DNA from: Ciona intestinalis
Lineage: Eukaryota > Chordata > Ascidiacea > Phlebobranchia > Cionidae
Length of the DNA: 64,000 bases
Direction of reading: 5' to 3'
Assembly: GCF_000224145.3 (NCBI RefSeq)
Contig: NC_020177.2
Location: 1,799,907 to 1,863,906, forward strand
The notes under the pieces are model-generated. The model was not told the origin of the DNA. It made no database searches and was given only the letters and a program-made list of their open reading frames with translations. Positions 1-40,180 of the stretch are shown here, piece after piece. Within the stretch, counting starts at the first letter, position 1; every line of letters begins with the position of its first letter. The position numbers were made by a program, and so were the translations under genes.

Positions 1-289
1 AAATGGGAATTGATTAAATGAATAATATGAAAAACAATCAAGACCCCTAGTTCCAACGTACTCGTGTTAAGCGTAAAAAGTAACACACATATTCCGTGTA
101 GGTAAGATGACTTAACATGCCCAACTTCATCACGGAAAATAAAAACAAACCTTGGATTGAGAAAGCTTATACTATCGGGAATGTGACTGCATGTAAAAAA
201 TTGCCAAGGGGCGATTGTTGTACTGTTCGGATAAAATCAGTTGCTTTAAAAAATGATAAAATTTTGCGTACAACGGAGTTGAGGCTTTA

Positions 290-1464
290 CTAATGTGTAT
301 TTCCGTGCCTGGATCGCTTTGTTATCGGGGAATCTCCAGCTTCTTTAAGAGTAGATTGAATCTCGGGGCGAATAACTAAAGTTTTCGGGGTTTCCCAACT
401 GAACTGTTTGCGGCCAAAATGACCATAACAAGCTGTTTCATGGTAGATGGGACGACGAAGGTTTAATTCTCTGAAATGATGAAATGAATATATGGTTGCT
501 AAATGTGTGATCTAGTCTGTTAGTACATGTAGATATTCTCAAACTACCATTAACAATTATGCCTTTGAATAAGGTTAGCAATGACTTTCGAGGTACCGGA
601 AAACCAATATTAACTTTTTTATTAAATAATATTGAACAATTGTCCACATACGGTATACATAGTCTTGCTTTGTGTTTTAGCGACTGTCGTTTTGTTGATG
701 ATTCTAGTGTCAACATTTTTAAACCTTACATGAACAATAAATATGTTCAAAAAAATAAAAAAAAATTTCAGAGGAAACTTGTTAAGAATTTCAACACTAC
801 ACACCTGACAATGATTCCAGGCCTGAGGTCAAAGTTATCGTTGATTACTTGCAGTAATTCTTTATCATGAAGTTTGGAAGTGCCGTATGAGCTCACATAA
901 ACAGACAGAGGTTCAGAAATTCCAATTGCATAAGATACCTGAGAAATTGGTTGAATACGTTTTGCAAATTGATATAAAATGAGCAAGTGGCTAGTCTGTT
1001 GAGTCATGGCATAATCATCATTTATTCATACGCGCACAGAGTAGCACGGTAACTGGACAGTTTTAATACTGGTGTCTTGTGCACGTGAGTTGCTGGACCA
1101 TTTAAATGTGTGACAATAAAATTTATCCCCAATTGTAAGTTAATAGTATTCTCGATGTAGCGACAACTTGGTTGGAGCAATTAGCATAAAATGTTTTGCC
1201 TGCGAATTGGCAGGCCCACAGTGATAACAGTGAACGCTTTAATAAATGTACATCCATGCCTTTAATAAATGCAATATTTACCTGTACAAGAACACGTCTG
1301 CATAGTCCAGCTTTTATAAGGGACTTTGCCACCCATCGTGCAGCATAAGCGGCAGATCGATCAACTTTAGAAAAGTCTTTACCAGAGAAAGCACCTCCCC
1401 CGTGAGCACCCCACCCTCCATATGTGTCGACAATAATCTTACGCCCAGTTAAACCAGCATCCCC
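290..1464 (-). CDS. MAT distal 3' exon cassette (exons 7b, 8b, 9b)
   Basis: Second version of the last three MAT coding exons, about 0.6 kb beyond the end of the first. Exon 7b (1282-1464, 183 nt) keeps GGGAFSGKD and reads KSLIKAGLC; its donor is GTAAAT. Exon 8b (805-938, 134 nt) reads [20 protein letters not shown] to [10 protein letters not shown]. Exon 9b (290-470) reads [20 protein letters not shown], then WETPKT and a longer tail ending RSRHGNTH before TAG. The [11 protein letters not shown] and ACYGHFGR parts are closer to the usual MAT sequence than form a. There is no separate set of exons 1-6, so it is an alternative 3' end, not a second gene. I see no AATAAA before the left edge. 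Confidence 0.88.
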
Positions 1465-4400
1465 CTGTGTTAAAATAAAGATTAAATTTTTCGCTTTTTC
1501 GTACCTAAAATAACAAGAAATAATTGCCAAATATAAAAAATACTTATATCTGAAATTAAATATCAAATTAGGTATTTCATGACACGAAATTACAGTAATG
1601 ACACAAAATTACAACATTTCACGTAAACAAATGAGATAACAGAAAAGCAAAACAAAATATTGCGGAAATGAAAGTGTAAGTCAAATCATGAGCATGCAAT
1701 GAATTAGCGCAACACACAGTGTACCTGTATACAACAGATTCTTGCAGGTAGTACGTTTTTAGGTTGATGGAAATTTTTCCACCTGTTTCTGACTAAAACT
1801 GTGAGATTTGAACTAATAACTGCGTGCGATACGCATACACAAGATTCTTTTTTGTTTTGTTTATTACGAGTAATTAAATACCAAGAGAATTAAGACTGGC
1901 GATCAAAACCACAAGATTTGTTTATGTAGAAATCACTACCAACACAGAGGTGCCTACAAAGAACAAGAACTTATCGAGATAGAAATAAGGATCGGTTATG
2001 ACTGAGTATGGAATAGGTTATTGAAGCTTGGAGTTCCACAAAGAGAGGATGGAACTCTTAAAACCTATTTCAGGGTGACAGTTTTAACTGAGATTTGGAA
2101 TGACAATTTTTTTTGGAACTTCCCAAGAAAACTCGCTGCTACCAAAATGACCGTTCACGCTTGTTTTAAAGTAGATTGGTGTTTTGAGGTTGAGGGACCT
2201 TCAAGATTGGTGCAAGTTATTTAGGTGTAGTGTTTAGTTTGAAGTTTTAAAACAGCATCTGTCCCAAGGGCAAGGTTGCACTGAGTATTTAAGTTTCTAG
2301 TGTAACAATGGCTTTCTTATGTTTTATGCGATTGTATTTGATATGTTCTTTAACATCACATATTGAATATATTTCTTGCAAGCTAGTTCTTCTGTGAGGT
2401 ACACTAAAGTAAAGTCGTAAAGTTCGACTCCTTTTAAACAGAATTTGTTCAGTAAACAGGCGAGCTACAGAACCAACAATTGCCCTTGGGACGCGGCTGC
2501 TGCTTTTCTAAACTTTACTCACTTTGTGATAATGCCTGGTCTGAGGTCAAAATTATGCATTGCTATATCGTGCAACTGTGGATTGGTGTACTTGCTCGTG
2601 CCATAACTATGCACGTATACAGCCATGGGTTCAGCGATACCGATAGCATAGGAAACCTGGGAGATTCAACAATTAAGAATTCCTAATCTTGTCATTCGAG
2701 TAATACACGCAGCACCTGTACAAGGACACGTCGGCAAATCCCCGACTTGACAAAAGACTTTGCCACCCAACGAGCAGCATATGCTGCAGAGCGGTCGACC
2801 TTGGATGGGTCTTTACCAGAGAAAGCACCTCCCCCGTGAGCACCCCACCCTCCATATGTGTCGACAATAATCTTACGCCCAGTTAAACCAGCATCCCCCT
2901 GTGTTAATAAGTGTTAAGAGGCGTGGAACCCCAACCATCTGCTACTGTGACCTAAACCACCAAAACCTTCACCATAACAAGGCTAACTTCGCGCCTTTGC
3001 CCTAATAAGAGCTTGCAGGTTCGTTGACACCAGTGCAGCAATGTGCCTTGCACGAGCACGAGTTAAGGAAAAATATTTGCTAAGAACTCGCTGACGACCA
3101 AATTTAAACATGGACATATCAGTTATCAACTTTATTTGTTACGCAATAGGGTGCTAGGCAAATAGTGAGACCCTCACTGGCACCTAAGCTTAACTTTCTG
3201 ATAATATCTGCACATGTTGCTGAGTTGGCACGATTGACCACACGATTGGTTTGAATGTCTCCGGTTGGCTCTTTACACAAGTTTCTAACAAAGGCTATAT
3301 GCCCAGGGAAAACATGGCAACTAAATATAGCTCATGTATGTTAAGCATACACCTTACTTATCAAAGGACTTCATTGTTCAGCTACCTCAGTGACAAAACA
3401 ACTTTGCGTAACTACATTACACAGCATGCTGATGTCATGCTCTTGCGATGACTCCGCAAAAAAAATGATGAATCATAATAAGAAAATTATAAAAGTGATA
3501 AAAACCAGTACTCCTAGTGTAAGTACCCTAAAAATAATTTGCCCAATTTCCCTGGTAACTAAAAGATTTTCCATATTAAACTACTTTCAAACTTTAATGT
3601 AAATAAAATAAAACTGAAATTTAAACAAGTGACAAAAAAATGGTTGAACTTATAAATTGAACTTGTTGTAAACAATGTTAATCCCATGCAGTGAACTGGA
3701 GACTTCAATGTTAAACAAACGTTACATTACACTCTAAGTGGTAGTTAGTGTTGTAGAGATGCAAGCAAGTACAAGATACATGCAATATATTATCTTATGG
3801 GTAACAAAGGGTAAAGTATGTGAAAAATATATGAGACTCACCATAGGTCCTCCTGTGATAAACTTTCCAGATGGTTGAATATGATAAATTGTATTTTCAT
3901 CCAAATATTGAGAGGGAACCACAGCTTTTATGATCTGAGTAATTTAGAATAAAAAAATGTTAAGTTTTGTATGCAACACCTTAACCATGTGTTGGTGGTT
4001 CACTGCATGTTACACTTTAATCTTTTTTAAATACATTTTTACTCTTGGGATTTAAAATAAGTCACAGCTAGGTTGTATATTTAGATTCTTCATGTTAAAA
4101 CATTGAATAAAATATTTTTCTTCTTTGAATGTATATTTTATACAGTAAGTAACAGGTATGATTTTATTACAATCACAATATAAATGGTTAATAAAAATGA
4201 AAAAAGGGTTTGTCATTTTTACCGACCTTTTCAAGAATTTCTTTCCTCATTTTTTCAAGTGAGATTTGTTCATCGTGTTGTGTGGAGATGACAATGGTGT
4301 GGACACGAATCGGGACGACTGCTCCGTGCTCCAAACGATGCTCTATGGTGACCTGGAAGATTTAATAGTGGTTAGCAAAAGTCAAGGCATAATATAAAAA

Positions 4401-6239
4401 TGCAAGACAAACATTTGGCTTCTTCATTAAAGCTTAAAAAAGCTTTAAATTTAAGCTTGAAAAGTACAAAACTTACCTGTGTTTTCGAATCTGGCCTCAG
4501 CCAAGCCAGAGTCCCATCTCTTCTTAGTTCAGAAAGTTTCTCATTGAGTCGGTGGGCTAATGTGACAGTGAGTGGCATGCATTCCTCTGTCTCATCTGTT
4601 GCATAACCGAACATAAGACCCTGATCCCCGGCTCCTATGTCTTCCTCTTTCTTCCCGATGTGAACAGCATCAGCAATCTCCGGACTCTGTTGCTCAACAG
4701 CAAGGAGAACGTTGCAGGTTTTGCAATCAAAGCCTGAAACACAAAACAAGTAGAGGTCAACCAATATATTAGGCAGGTGTTTTTGACTACCACTCTACCA
4801 ATAAGCAATATATGTAAAAGTGAGATATAAACCGTTGATGCGATGTAATGTCGATCATATCTTTTTTGTTCACAGAGGAAAAAATACTAATAAAAATTTA
4901 AAACCTTAATGTTACCTACTGGAGAACAGGCAGAACAACTTCTCTTTATCACCACTTGATGAATTATATATTTAATTCAAGTCCATAACTAAATAATATT
5001 ATTTGTTTGTTTCTTCTTAATATCTTAAATAACAAATTATTTTCATATCTAGTTTGGTATTGGTCTGTCTCCACTACAAGTATTCTAAACTAAGTAATTC
5101 TCGAGTAACAACAAGACTAGTGAAAACCATAAACAATAAGCAGAAGTGAGTTTGTGCAATATCTCACATAAACAAGTCTGTTTATCTTTCAGGTTTTGTT
5201 TTGTATATGTTTGTGTTGGTCATTCTAAAACTTACCTTTGCTTGAGTCATCATAACCGATGTGTTTAATAGTATCACGAATGACTTTTTGGTAATCGATA
5301 ACCGCTTTTGATGTGATTTCGCCACCAACTAAAACCATGCCAGTCTTTGCAAAGGTTTCTGCAAAAAAGTTTGTATAATAAAATTTATGTACAGCTGAAT
5401 GCTAGTGAATATTTAATAAAATGTTATTTTCCTTACCACATGCAACTTTTGCATTTGGATCGATGGCTAAATGGGCATCAAGTATAGCATCACTCACTTG
5501 GTCACATAGTTTATCTGAAACAATGGATTTTATTAGTTGACCAAATGGAAAATTTCTCCAATATTTTAACCAAGCACTGATAAACAGCCTACTGCTGCTG
5601 TAATATGGAAAACTTTAAATATGTTGTAAGTTTTATCACACCACAAAATAGGCAAAATTGGAATTATTGGCTTAAACATGAAAGCTTGGTGAAACTTTCA
5701 CTTTTAGTGTTATGGGACTTTAAGCTTTATTGAAGAACTAAGCCTTATTTAATTTATAGTTATCTCATACAGTAGGCTTAACTATGCACTCTATACAACA
5801 AGAACATAATTAAAGTAGCATGTATAACTGAACAGACTAAGAAATCTAAATAATTTAGTAACACAACTCATCCACAAGTGACCAAACTACAATAATCCAA
5901 CATACCAACTGCTGTGTTGGCCATTTAATTTTTCATAACACATTATTTATTTATATAGGTGAAAAAACGTTACAGCTTTTAAAGTGAATAGGCTAATCTA
6001 CATAAGTTTAAGGTGTTTAACCATAAAAATATATATATTTGACCTTATTTTGAACAAACTGCCTATGTGGTATATGGTATATATAGCTAGAATAAATGTT
6101 GAAATTCAGGTGGAATTTAAAGTTAAAATAACATTATACCTGGGTGACCTTCCCCCACAGACTCAGATGTGAAAAGAAATGTTTCTTCTTCATGACCATC
6201 ACCATTGAAACCGTTTTGACTGATCATCGTTTCTGGCAT
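290..6239 (-). CDS. MAT1A/MAT2A: S-adenosylmethionine synthetase (methionine adenosyltransferase) with duplicated 3' exons
   Basis: Makes S-adenosylmethionine from methionine and ATP in the cytosol; single orthologue-type of vertebrate MAT1A/MAT2A. Coding exons (minus strand, 5' to 3'): 6140-6239, 5437-5514, 5236-5358, 4477-4733, 4227-4352, 3842-3934, then either 2716-2898, 2523-2656, 2066-2198 (form a, 408 aa) or 1282-1464, 805-938, 290-470 (form b, 424 aa). Recognised by [13 protein letters not shown] at the N-terminus, [15 protein letters not shown] in exon 4 and GGGAFSGKD in exon 7. Exon sizes of 78, 123, 183 and 134 nt fit the vertebrate gene as I remember it. The ATG at 6239 opens [10 protein letters not shown], a short species-specific leader. 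Exon 5 ends at a poor donor (GTCGGT), chosen because it gives EK|IIKAVVP in phase. The three-exon 3' duplication is the oddity; see the two cassette entries. Confidence 0.95.
1375..2907 (-). repeat. Pair of identical 99-nt tracts in MAT exons 7a and 7b
   Basis: Positions 1375-1473 and 2809-2907 are identical over 99 nt. The tract covers the 5' half of exon 7 and continues 9 nt across the acceptor into the upstream intron. The rest of exon 7, and exons 8 and 9, differ at many positions including third codon positions. A sharp edge of identity inside an exon indicates a recent gene-conversion patch. Confidence 0.9.
2066..2898 (-). CDS. MAT proximal 3' exon cassette (exons 7a, 8a, 9a)
   Basis: First of two tandem versions of the last three MAT coding exons. 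Exon 7a (2716-2898, 183 nt) encodes GDAGLTGRK to CRRVLVQ with the GGGAFSGKD loop and KSFVKSGIC. Exon 8a (2523-2656, 134 nt) encodes [20 protein letters not shown] to FDLRPGIIT. Exon 9a (2066-2198) encodes [24 protein letters not shown] and a tail ending SVKTVTLK before TAG. The exon 7a donor is GTGCTG, clearly weaker than its counterpart in the distal cassette. An AATAAA (minus strand) lies at 1860-1865, about 200 nt past the stop, so this cassette can end a transcript by itself. All family residues expected in this part are present, so it looks functional. Confidence 0.88.
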
Positions 6240-6600
6240 TATTAAGATGTGGAATAAATATTCTAAAATTGGAACTAAAACTTGTAAAGAGCTTAAGAAA
6301 CTGAGATTCCCTAAAAAAATAAAACAGTCAACACCTTGTTTTCCGAACTACATGTTAAACTGGAACCTTGTTTGGATATTTAGTGCGTTTTATCATTAAT
6401 CTGCGTGCGACAGTGGTCTATCATATATTCAAAAAATGTACGGTATGAATGTTGAAACCTCACATATATTTGTTGAAATTTATTATCTATCATGTGAAAG
6501 TAACATGTGTGGCTGTGCGATTAAACTAACTTCCTTCCTGCGTTTACATCTGTTGCTGAATAACCCATCTGTCCTACCAGTACGCGGATTCACATTTCGA

Positions 6601-6613
6601 AATTCCCGCGAAA
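6601..6613. promoter_or_regulatory. E2F-like site upstream of MAT
   Basis: TTTCGCGGGAATT on the minus strand fits the E2F consensus TTTSSCGC. It lies about 360 bp upstream of the MAT start codon in a CpG-containing stretch. Similarity only; short motifs occur by chance. Confidence 0.25.
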
Positions 6614-7927
6614 CAACCGCCCACACGGCGCTACCAACCACTCGCCACAACCATTCGCGAAACTGAGAAGGCAGTCACAGCGAATCGATCTCTTTTATAG
6701 CGCGTGAACGTCATACCGTGGTTACTGGCGTGAGACGAGCAGACGCATAGAAAACTCATATGCTTTTTTGTTTGTCCCACATAAATAAAACGGAGTAACT
6801 TCCCAAAACCGTGATACATTCTTTTTTCTATTCACGTGACCGCCAACTCCGTCCGAATTTCGCTTAGTCTCCGCTCTAAAAAATAGGCGCACAGTGGTTT
6901 TTTAGGAGGTTTTAGCTGTTTATTTCAAAAACTACACCAACTATTTAAGTTTGTTGGACCAGTTTAGTTATTTAGTAGGTTACTGGGTTATCTTACACTC
7001 TTACAGTTTAGCGTTTGTTTAGGAAATTTGATTGATTAATAAATTTAATTAAAAACGTTCAAACAAACGGTTTGTTAAAAATCAATATATTTGAAAATTG
7101 TTGTTTTTCTATATAAATTTATATTAAATCAAAAAACGAAAAAAAATAAAAAAAACGCCCTGGATTCGATTGAATTAAAACTTTCGCAAAATTCGTTATG
7201 CAAAAGCACAACAAGTATCACCTTGGTTTGGGAATGCACACCAGATTGCAACACCTCACTTAGGAATAGTAAAATGACTTTTCATGCTCTTTATACGGGC
7301 TATAAGCGCCGAGAAGCCACGTTGGTCTTGTGCAAACAACACGAGGCTTTCATTCATGTCTGAACAAAATGTAGGTACGAGTACCACATCATTCAATGCA
7401 CTTTGGTCATAGCAGCATGTGTTGCACGCATGATAAAGTTACGTGTTTAAATATCGCGCAATTACACTGGTAAACAAAACTGCTTTACTTATTACACTGT
7501 CTCTGTAAATTCATAATTACATAACTTATTTACACAGTGCTTACGGGTATATTGAGATAACCACGAGCACTGAGTTTATACATTAATAAATCATATATAA
7601 ACTTAAAGCATGGCCCACGGCCTACTACAACAGTACGTTATAGCATGTCTGTATACTGATACACGGATGGTCTAGCTAAATGAATCCCAATGATATATGA
7701 CACATATATATGCGAGGAGCTTCTTACGCAATGTTACAATATATAGGTGACAACCAATCACGGCTACCGCACTTTAAAACAAGTGCAAATGTGACCACAA
7801 AGAATCGTTTTAAATCTACCGATCATATTTGGATAACATAGTACCATATAGTGAGACATTATAATGTATAATTTATGTACGAAGAATACTTTTATAATGT
7901 CTTTTGTGTAATTTTTGTCTAAAATAA

Positions 7928-8060
7928 AGTGGGATGGGGCAAGATAGGACATATTTTCATTTAGTTTTTTTCGTCCCATTAAGTGGTAAACAAAGAACAT
8001 TCAATTAATTATAAAAACCCAATATCCTCTAGACTTCCGTTGTTAATTAATTAATGTTTG
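7928..8060. mobile_element. Degenerate copy of the TAGTAGGGTGGGGGAAGATGG MITE
   Basis: The stretch from GTGGGATGGGGCAAGATAGGACA through TCGTCCCATTAAGTGGTAAACA to the TTCCGTTGTTAATTAATTA motif matches the left half of the family. The right terminus is missing or eroded. Confidence 0.55.
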
Positions 8061-8946
8061 TGAATGTTAATACGGCTTTATTAATTACCGACTTCGAAAT
8101 TTCTACCGATTTATTAAAATTGTGCATGTCTTGAGTGACGAAAATCGAAAAGTGGACATTTTAATCTGGGATAGATGTTGGAAAAAAACTGAAAGTCTTT
8201 CTCTACAAACAGAGCAACTTGTAATAAACAATCAGCGTAAGCTGTACTTTGTCTGGAGGAGGGCTTTCAAAAGATAGTATTATCATAAAAACGTCAACCC
8301 GTGAGCAAACACGCAAGGGTGTGCAATCAAGGAAAAACAATACCTGTACAGTTTTAGAAGCCTTCTATCTCTCTCGATTGTTGGCAAACAATAGGTCAGA
8401 CAATCAACAATTCGTCGTGATAAGAAAAACATATAGACGTATCACCCTTCATGGAATCTTGGCTGTTTACGGTTAATGGAATAACCTCTGAACATTTCCC
8501 TTATGCCGCTACATGTTAAAGAACAAATGAAAAACAAACAGTGTTTATGGATCCAATTCTATTTACATTCGTTCGTCTGAAAGCTACACCTGTTGTTACG
8601 TCATTAACAAACAGCGTTTCAACGTGGGAAGGATGCAACTGCAACCAGACGTGCAAAAAAAGCGACAAAAGTCGGTGCTAAATTGTAAAATGCTATGTTG
8701 GTGGCCCCAAAAGACGTGACCTTTTTCGATCGATTAAAAAAAGCAAAAGCGTAAACAACGAGCAAAAACACACCTTGTACAGCGCACTTATAAATCTGGG
8801 TAAAAGGAGTTAATACGGGGTTGGTTTTTGTACGAGAAAATTTGGAGCATATTTTTCAGGTTTAGTAGAAAAAATGTTGTCACAACGACTAAGCACGCTT
8901 GAAATAGGGAGTATGTAGTAAGAAAATAAACCAACGTGCTGGAACT

Positions 8947-37254
<28,308 letters not shown>

Positions 37255-37687
37255 TTTTACGAGTTTTAATTTATTCCTCCTTTTATATCATGTGACGTCA
37301 ACGCAGCTCATTCTAAGAGAATTTTTCACACACATAACTTTTGCTGAAAGTCTTCTGTTTAAACTTTCTTCAGAACAGCTTGAGGTAAATCCACATAAAT
37401 ATGTCCATGTTATGTTATTTCACTTTGATATCAGGTAAGTAAATCCACAAAGACAGAACAGAATATTTTAATAACTGTGTAACAAGTAGCAACAAAATCA
37501 AAACATTTTTTTTTGATGGAATATCGAATTACATTACATAGCACTACAGCAGATCCTTGGCTAAAATTTGTCGCTATTTGTCGGTCTAAGCTACTCCTGG
37601 TTTACCCTTATACGTTAAAGTAAATTATAAAATCAATCTCTTTTCCACTTTCCTATCATCTTCACTTTCATCCTTATCTACCAAAAA

Positions 37688-37700
37688 CCGCCGCCATTTC
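37688..37700 (-). promoter_or_regulatory. YY1-like motif upstream of KAT6
   Basis: GAAATGGCGGCGG on the minus strand matches the YY1 core AAnATGGCGGC, which in animal promoters often lies just downstream of the start site of housekeeping genes. About 435 bp upstream of the KAT6 start codon, so the transcription start may be near here. Motif evidence only. Confidence 0.35.
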
Positions 37701-38084
37701 TTGCAAACAAATCACAAAACAGAAAAATCGTCCAAAGCGATAAAAGAAATTCGTAACAGTGTTGCCCACAAATGGTGATATTCTGCGGAATGAATTGTCT
37801 TGAAAGGGGAGTATTCAGTGGGAATGTCATGAGTAACATGCATTTCTTTACAATAATAAAACAAATACAATACAAGCTCTAATAAATACGTACTTACCGA
37901 AAAAGGTTCCGGGAAAAAAATATTAATAAACAAATTTTGCACGGTATTAAGTCCGACTCTGATTTTTACCATCTGTATTGTTGGCGTCGCTGGTTTTTAG
38001 GTATTTCGTACTGCTATACATATTTCAAAGCTGGGTTGGTAGAAAATGCTATAAATACTTTTTTAAGACGAATATTATTTTTTA

Positions 38085-38254
38085 TATAGTGTGGTGGGGG
38101 AAGATAAAACATCTTTAGCACATAATATCCAAATACCGTGATCGTGTTAAAAACAATTTATCGGAATCGTAGGAAAGCGGGTTTACTTTGTTTTCTACCA
38201 AATGAGACGAGAAAATATAATGAAAATGTGTCCCATCTTCTCCCACCCTACTAC
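38085..38254. mobile_element. MITE copy upstream of KAT6
   Basis: Ends TATATAGTGTGGTGGGGGAAGA and TCTTCTCCCACCCTACTA, with core parts TTAGCACATAATATCCAAATA and TTTTCTACCAAATGAGACGAG. It is in the opposite orientation to the copies in KAT6 introns. Confidence 0.85.
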
Positions 38255-38609
38255 AGTTAATATTTTTTTCGATTTTTTAAATTTTTATTTTAGAATTGGT
38301 ACCTCTGGGGTCAAGTGGGTACAATGCCCCAAATTTAAATGTCGTGTCCGGAACGTTTTCAACGGAGAGTCGTAATAAATTTGGACCGGGTGGTCATTGT
38401 ATTTGGTCCGACTTTCCGACCTGTACTGCGAGCGTCTCGGTGCAAGCGCAATAGCGCCCGGTACAAATATATACATATCGGAACAAATATATTACGACAT
38501 CGGACAAGATAGGGTAATAAAGCACATATTGCCTCATGTTAAAAAAATATATGTATGTAACGACTTTTGATTGATACAATGAAAAAGAAATATACCATAC
38601 CTTTATTAA

Positions 38610-38660
38610 TATAGTAGGATGGGGGAAGATGGGACACTTTGTCAAATGAGACTTTTTTCT
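38610..38660. mobile_element. MITE terminal fragment
   Basis: ATAGTAGGATGGGGGAAGATGG followed by GACAC and a short core trace (TCAAATGAGAC), then unrelated sequence. One terminus only. Confidence 0.7.
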
Positions 38661-40180
38661 TTTTTACGAACCCCCATTTAATGATAATCGGAAAAATAGT
38701 GTTACAGCATTATTCGACAGTAATATCACGACTTTATAAAATTCGCGTCAAAGCTGATTACTATTTTAAAATATTAAAAAAGATAGCCTATATAAAAAAG
38801 AAACAATAGTTTTTGAACAGGTAAAAAACTGCAAACACACCACGAGCCAATGGGCGATTCGCACAACCAGTGCTATTTACCAATTAGACGGGGTAAGATG
38901 AGACACTTTAAAAGTTTGGTTAATAGCGAGAATAAATATTAGGGCTACACCTTATAACACAAAATCATATTGTGCTTTGAAAATCCAGTTGAAACATTTT
39001 ATGTATTTCCCCACTTATAGTTTTTACCTGTAATAGATCGTATACCGAAGGCACTGCGAAAAACTGCCTCTTCTGATGGGAAACGAATTGTAAACATTTT
39101 CGTTGTAACATGATACATTACCGTCAAAAAATTAAGCATTTTCCAACCTAATTAATCCAGTGCGTCATGTCGCACTGTAAGTAGGATTTGATTTTTATTT
39201 GATTTCGAAATTAGCAACAGCACCGCTGAAAGATTTAACAGCTCTTGTAAAGAAGACAGACAACTTTGATGTTTAAATTAGTTACATTTACTCTACCCAG
39301 TAACCGTGGCAAACAGTGACATTGTGCTTAGTTCATGTCCCACCACAAAGAAGGACAGAGGATACCACTAATCATTCAATATTTGATTTTCCGACAGAAA
39401 TTTTTCGAAGGATGATTTCTGACAGAAATGACACTTTAAGGAAACGGAAATGGCAATGGCGGTATCATAACATTACAAAAACAACATATCCCTAAGAAGT
39501 CAAAAACCTTTCTAATTTCGGCCGGGAATCATCTAAGTTATTCACCAGAACAAAATGCATGTAATCTAGTAATCTATAATGTAAATAACATTGCTAAACT
39601 ATTTCCCTATAATGTAAATGACATTGCTAAAACTTTCCTTGAAATCCTTAACTTAAACTACATCCTATATGTTTAAAACTCGCACTGTGTTCACTTGTTT
39701 GCATAGCTAGTTTTCTTACATTACTTGACCTGATGCGGAATCGACAAGGTTTTTTTGGTTTTTGTTTCAGCAAGTTTATTGCTAAGAGTAAATCAGGGTA
39801 GTTGTACCAAGATATGCGAATCGAGGTCGAAAATGGGGTGTTCTAGATGAAAAATACGATTGGAAAACAATGATCTAACATAAAAAAATCCTAAACAAGT
39901 AGGCTAAATTCTACAAGGTCCTGACTCCTGCCAAACCTGTACTGTCATCCCGTATCCCCATTTTTTAGATTTGACTTATCAGATCTTTAATCTTTTAACC
40001 TAACTTTCTCAATAATGTATTTACAAATTAACTGTAAACAGTTATGGAAACGGAAAATTATACAATAAAGGTTAGTATTTTATTAAATGTACATTAAAGA
40101 TTCGCAACAAAGAAAGTTGTTATTGTCAGTGGCAGAAATTATTATTATGAAATATATATAAGTATTGCTGATCATCATGT

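Larger units (their letters stand above)
6240..8946. other. Intergenic: MAT promoter side and KAT6 3' flank
   Basis: No coding exon recognised. The low end should hold the MAT promoter, the high end the KAT6 3' UTR. Candidate KAT6 poly(A) signals (AATAAA on minus) occur at 8110-8115 and 8076-8081, about 0.85 kb past the stop. A degenerate MITE lies at about 7928-8060. The segment contains visibly more CpG than the MAT introns. Confidence 0.6.
37255..40180. other. Intergenic: KAT6 promoter side and 3' flank of acyltransferase gene A
   Basis: No coding exon recognised. Holds a YY1-like motif at 37688-37700, a full MITE at 38085-38254, a MITE fragment at 38610-38660 and a further GGGTAAGATGAGACAC fragment near 38893. 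Confidence 0.6.

Noticed and set aside
2673..2867. Minus-strand frame beginning [19 protein letters not shown]
   Set aside because: Shifted frame of MAT exon 7a; the correct frame gives GDAGLTGRK and GGGAFSGKD.
800..2900. Second complete MAT gene or a MAT pseudogene at the left end
   Set aside because: Only exons 7-9 are duplicated, both sets are intact, and no exons 1-6 occur between them, so an alternative 3' end of one gene is the simpler reading.
37678..37972. Minus-strand frames just upstream of KAT6 as an extra N-terminal exon
   Set aside because: No similarity to KAT6 N-termini and no convincing donor leading in phase to 37254; left as promoter/5' UTR sequence.
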